Origin: Flavobacteriales bacterium UBA4585
GTDB taxonomy: Bacteria; Bacteroidota; Bacteroidia; Flavobacteriales; Schleiferiaceae
Length of the DNA: 17,371 bases
NCBI GenBank assembly: GCA_949487015.1
Contig: CATAQZ010000047.1
Span: 1-17,371 of the forward strand
Reading direction: 5' to 3'
Part shown: positions 15,296 to 17,371 of the stretch, one piece after another
Position numbering within the stretch: the stretch's first letter is position 1
Layout of the letters: the number at the start of each line of letters is the position of its first letter
Translations under genes and position numbers: made by a program
The notes under the pieces: generated by a model
What the model was told of the DNA's origin: nothing
Databases searched by the model: none
Seen by the model: only the letters and a program-made list of their open reading frames with translations

Positions 15296-15306
15296 GCTGT
15301 ACTTCC

Positions 15307-15331
15307 GTGGGCCGCGCGCTGCGCGGCCCAC
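15307..15331. repeat. Perfect 11-bp GC-rich inverted repeat (hairpin) after the motA-like gene
   Basis: GTGGGCCGCGC (15307-15317) and GCGCGGCCCAC (15321-15331) are perfectly complementary around the loop GCT. It has no T-tract on either side, so it is not a standard terminator by itself. It lies 12 bases past the motA-like stop codon and 11 bases from the preceding terminator, whose arms share the GCGGCCC/GGGCCGC core. Confidence 0.85.
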
Positions 15332-15343
15332 ATGATCCCTTCC

Positions 15344-15652
15344 CTATTTCAAGAATCGTTGCACGACCTGAACGATCAAGCTGATGATGTAGATAAGCAG
15401 GCCGTAAATAGAGGTAATGCTGCTTACTTTTAAACCGCCGGCAAGCATGGACTGACTAACGCCTCCCATGGCTTCTATACCTTCAAAGGCACCCATGAGA
15501 CCTATTAATTGGCCCAGGAATCCCATTGCAAGGGCCAATAAGCCAATTTCTTTCACACCTTTTTTCAAGACTGCTGCAACAATCAGCGCGATAAAAATCA
15601 AAGTGAGCATACCCATAAATAGTGGTCCGCCCATGTAGAAATAATCTAACAT
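15344..15652 (-). CDS. Short MotA/TolQ/ExbB-like membrane protein
   Basis: The 102-residue product has three predicted membrane helices: about 9-29 (GPLFMGMLTLIFIALIVAAV), 36-57 (IGLLALAMGFLGQLIGLMGAF) and 78-97 (SITSIYGLLIYIISLIVQVV). GFLGQLIGLMGAFEGIEAMG followed by MLAGGLKVSSITSIYGLLIYII resembles the core helix pair of MotA/TolQ/ExbB proton channels (G..GTV.G...AF..I and A...T..GL..AI). It lacks the large cytoplasmic loop and is well under half the length of MotA or TolQ (about 230-290 residues). No MotB/ExbD partner with a membrane helix is next to it. The start is the ATG complementary to 15650-15652. It is divergent from the LytTR gene, and a paired direct repeat lies between them. It could conduct ions, or could be a structural remnant; family assignment is from pattern only. 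Confidence 0.7.
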   Translation of the reverse strand: MLDYFYMGGPLFMGMLTLIFIALIVAAVLKKGVKEIGLLALAMGFLGQLIGLMGAFEGIEAMGGVSQSMLAGGLKVSSITSIYGLLIYIISLIVQVVQRFLK

Positions 15653-15706
15653 AACAATGTGTTTAAATTCCCTTTAAAGGTGTCAATTTTTGCCGATTGA
15701 AACCTT

Positions 15707-15738
15707 CGTTGAATCCCCGTTTAAAACCGCTGAATCCC
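15707..15738. promoter_or_regulatory. Paired direct repeat, candidate LytTR operator
   Basis: CGTTGAATCCC (15707-15717) and CGCTGAATCCC (15728-15738) are identical at 10 of 11 positions and repeat with a 21-bp period, two helical turns. LytTR-domain regulators usually bind two direct repeats of about 9 bp spaced 12-13 bp apart, on one face of the DNA. The site lies between the motA-like and LytTR genes. A related TTGAAACC occurs at 15697-15704. Confidence 0.45.
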
Positions 15739-15778
15739 TCATTTCAGACTGTCGCGTCCAATGTTTTAGCCGAGAGAG

Positions 15779-15809
15779 TTGCGCACAGGCACGAGCACAC
15801 CTATTTTTA
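15779..15809 (+). promoter_or_regulatory. Promoter of the LytTR gene
   Basis: TTG (15779-15781), a 20-base spacer and TATTTTTA (15802-15809) fit the Bacteroidota TTG...TAnnTTTG promoter with one mismatch in the last -7 base. The -7 element ends 5 bases before the ATG at 15815, so the mRNA would have essentially no leader. The same 5-base distance is seen at the ABC-F gene. Confidence 0.5.
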
Positions 15810-15814
15810 ACCTC

Positions 15815-16513
15815 ATGCGCAAGCCCTACCTATTTCAAGCGGCCTATTGGCTGCTGGCCACTTTCGTTTTAGCAGGAATCTATACCAGTTTCCTCGCTCA
15901 CTTTATTCAAGCTTGGATGCTCAGCACCATGTTGCTGCCGGGTGCGTTGCTTGCGCGTGCATTAGCCCCAAGATGGAGCGGGCACTTTCCTAAAAAACTG
16001 CACTATTGGTTGTATCTGATTATTGGGGTACTGTGGTTGGAATACCTGGGCGCAATTGCAGCATACTGGCTGCTGTTTGAATTGGACCCGGAGCATTTTC
16101 CAAAAGTACTGATCAACCCCATCTTCTCCTTATTTTGGATTAGTGCATTAGTACTTGCAGAGCAGGTACTGACTGCCCAATTTTTCCCGAAACAAGATCA
16201 GGAACCCCTCCTCTCCTTTGTATCTAACCGAAAGGAATATACACTCCCCGAGGTTGAATTGGCCTTTATTGAAAGTCGCGACCGCATAACCATCGTTCAC
16301 GGCGTGAATGGATTGCAATGGACTACCACACGCTCCATTAAACAATGGGAATCTGAAATAACAGGATGGATTCGTATTCACCGCAGCTTCCTAATTAACC
16401 CACGACATATCGAACATCACAACGCCTCAGAAGTCGGCCTTCGTCTGCAGAACACCTTAGAAGTGCTGCCGATCAGCCGCAGTTACAAAGGAGTGCTCGA
16501 TGCTGTAAAATAA
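15815..16513 (+). CDS. Membrane-anchored LytTR-family transcriptional regulator
   Basis: The 232-residue product joins an N-terminal membrane domain of about four helices (7-28, 32-51, 62-90, 100-121) to a C-terminal LytTR DNA-binding domain (about 134-228). LytTR landmarks are YTLPEVELAFIESRDRITIVH, TTTRSIKQWE, WIRIHRSFLINPRHIEHH and LPISRSYKGVL. There is no receiver domain, so it is not a classical response regulator; the membrane part may sense a signal directly or take part in a larger complex. A TTG 36 bases upstream could extend the frame by 12 residues. I reject it because the polar MRTGTSTPIFNL extension is atypical and that TTG fits better as the -33 promoter element. It is divergent from the motA-like gene and convergent with the OmpA gene, sharing a terminator with it. 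Confidence 0.88.
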   Translation: MRKPYLFQAAYWLLATFVLAGIYTSFLAHFIQAWMLSTMLLPGALLARALAPRWSGHFPKKLHYWLYLIIGVLWLEYLGAIAAYWLLFELDPEHFPKVLINPIFSLFWISALVLAEQVLTAQFFPKQDQEPLLSFVSNRKEYTLPEVELAFIESRDRITIVHGVNGLQWTTTRSIKQWESEITGWIRIHRSFLINPRHIEHHNASEVGLRLQNTLEVLPISRSYKGVLDAVK

Positions 16514-16542
16514 AAAAGCCCATTGCTTTCGCAACGGGCTCT
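16512..16542 (-). terminator. Rho-independent terminator of the OmpA-like gene
   Basis: The hairpin AGCCC-A-TTGC / TTTC loop / GCAA-C-GGGCT (16517-16540) has one A/C mismatch. On the minus strand it is followed by a run of Ts (complement of 16512-16517), which suits the OmpA-like gene ending at 16563. On the plus strand the T-tract is poor, so termination of the LytTR transcript there is less certain. It directly abuts the LytTR stop codon. Confidence 0.8.
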
Positions 16543-16562
16543 TCTAGAACTATGGTATAGGC

Positions 16563-17371
16563 TTATTTCAAACCTTCCTCAATCATCTTGTTGAATTCAT
16601 CCAATTTAGGAAGAACTACGATACGAGTACGACGGTTCGCAGCGCGACCCTCACGTGTGTCGTTCGAAGCAACAGGAATGTACTCACCACGACCTGCAGC
16701 AGTCATACGCTCTGCAGCAATACCGTGCTCAGTCTGAAGTACACGAACAATGTTCGTTGCACGGCGAACTGAAAGCTCCCAGTTGTCCTTAACACATTCT
16801 GTTGCGATTGGATCAGTATCTGTGTGACCTTCAACCAAAATCTCAAGACCTGGTTTAGCATTCATGATTTTCGCAACTTTACCAAGAACATTCTTAGCGT
16901 CTTTGCTTACATAATCTGAACCTGGACGGAACATCAACTTATCACTCAAGTTGACGTAAACCACACCTTTCTCAACGCTGATCTGCACATCTTCATCATT
17001 GATATCGCCTAAAGCGCCTTTCAATGAAGTTACCAATGCAAATGTTACACTGTCCTTGCGGTTCATTGCGTCTTGAAGACGAGTAATGGCCAATTCCTTC
17101 TCATTGATGCTCTCAAGCGTTTTCTCCATGTTCTGAGCGTTTGTAGCACTCATTGCAGTAAGATCACCTACTTGCTTCATCAAACTTGAAGATTGTGCAC
17201 GAAGTGCAGCCAATTCTTTAGCCTGAGCCTCCTTAGCCGCAGTAGCTGCTGCCAATTCCATTTTTGTGTTGCTCAATTTGTCAGCAGTGGTGTTCTGCAA
17301 CGTCTCTAGCTCCACGTATTTTTGCTTGCTCACACAGCTTGTCAAAGACAAAGCGGCTGCCAAAGCCAATA
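16563..17371 (-). CDS. OmpA-family peptidoglycan-binding lipoprotein (partial, N-terminus beyond the window)
   Basis: About 269 codons are visible, reading out of the right edge. The first residues visible (LALAAALSLTSC) are the hydrophobic core and lipobox of a lipoprotein signal peptide, but the positive n-region is missing. The real start therefore lies a few codons outside, and the TTG complementary to 17367-17369 is an internal Leu codon. After the lipidated Cys comes a long helical, coiled-coil-like region (KYVELETLQNTTADKL through ESINEKELAITRLQDAMNRK, about 100 residues). The OmpA C-terminal domain follows: LMFRPGSDYVSKDAKNVLGK, ILVEGHTDTDP, NWELSVRRATNIVRVL, AAGRGEYIPVASNDT and the RRTRIVVLPKL end. 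The ND and R residues that bind the meso-diaminopimelate of peptidoglycan are in NDTREGRAANRRTRI. It probably ties the outer membrane to the cell wall. A terminator lies 20 bases after its stop. Confidence 0.92.
   Translation of the reverse strand, partial: LALAAALSLTSCVSKQKYVELETLQNTTADKLSNTKMELAAATAAKEAQAKELAALRAQSSSLMKQVGDLTAMSATNAQNMEKTLESINEKELAITRLQDAMNRKDSVTFALVTSLKGALGDINDEDVQISVEKGVVYVNLSDKLMFRPGSDYVSKDAKNVLGKVAKIMNAKPGLEILVEGHTDTDPIATECVKDNWELSVRRATNIVRVLQTEHGIAAERMTAAGRGEYIPVASNDTREGRAANRRTRIVVLPKLDEFNKMIEEGLK

Noticed and set aside
15779..15814. TTG start giving a 244-residue LytTR protein
   Set aside because: The 12-residue extension is polar and unlike a signal or helix start. 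The TTG fits the -33 promoter element and the ATG at 15815 gives a normal membrane-protein start.
17367..17369. TTG as the true start of the OmpA-like lipoprotein
   Set aside because: The predicted signal peptide would lack any Lys/Arg n-region. The preceding partial codon (NTA) is consistent with a hydrophobic residue, so the start is outside the window.
1..17371. Mobile element, CRISPR, defence system, tRNA or rRNA
   Set aside because: No transposase or integrase motifs, repeat-spacer pattern, or RNA gene sequence was recognised on either strand.

Overview
The window reads as a chromosomal segment of a member of the Bacteroidota, most likely a Flavobacteriales-type gliding or type IX-secreting bacterium. 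The evidence is a contiguous porP/sprF-like gene plus gldK-gldL-gldM-gldN, a TopA that lacks C-terminal zinc fingers, several TAnnTTTG-type promoter elements and almost no Shine-Dalgarno sequences. Gene density is high, there is no intergenic stretch over 300 bases, and no transposase, integrase, CRISPR array, tRNA or rRNA is visible.

Layout. 1-544 (-) is the N-terminal part of the tRNA methylthiotransferase miaB, cut by the window edge. It diverges from topA (744-3038, +). A ureohydrolase-fold (arginase/formiminoglutamase-like) protein follows 26 bases later; half of its metal ligands are replaced. Next is the T9SS block (about 4263-9804, +): PorP/SprF-like outer-membrane protein, GldK lipoprotein, GldL and GldM (the inner-membrane motor) and GldN, closed by a rho-independent terminator. 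Then come a DAO-type FAD oxidoreductase (+), a convergent DUF983 zinc-ribbon membrane protein (-), and a divergent ABC-F ATPase (+) whose 3' end overlaps a PafA-type alkaline phosphatase gene. A 76-residue Cys-rich lipoprotein gene ends at a symmetrical terminator followed by a second, very GC-rich hairpin.

The last 2 kb hold a 102-residue MotA/TolQ/ExbB-like membrane protein (-), a divergent membrane-anchored LytTR regulator (+), and the C-terminal bulk of an OmpA-family lipoprotein (-) that runs off the right edge.

How the genes work together. GldL and GldM form the proton-driven motor that spans the inner membrane and periplasm. GldK and GldN form the outer-membrane-associated ring. PorP/SprF-like proteins support surface attachment of T9SS cargo. 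The other genes are mostly housekeeping (tRNA modification, DNA topology, translation factor, phosphate scavenging).

The points most worth a second look are mainly regulatory. A 21-bp-period direct repeat in the motA-like/lytTR divergent region has LytTR-operator geometry. Two promoters sit only 5 bases before their start codons, suggesting leaderless mRNAs. A promoter-like -7 element lies in the loop of the gldN terminator. Two adjacent GC hairpins have interchangeable arms. The probably inactive arginase-fold protein beside the secretion locus is also notable. I did not find a clearly new multi-gene system such as a defence island or mobile element.
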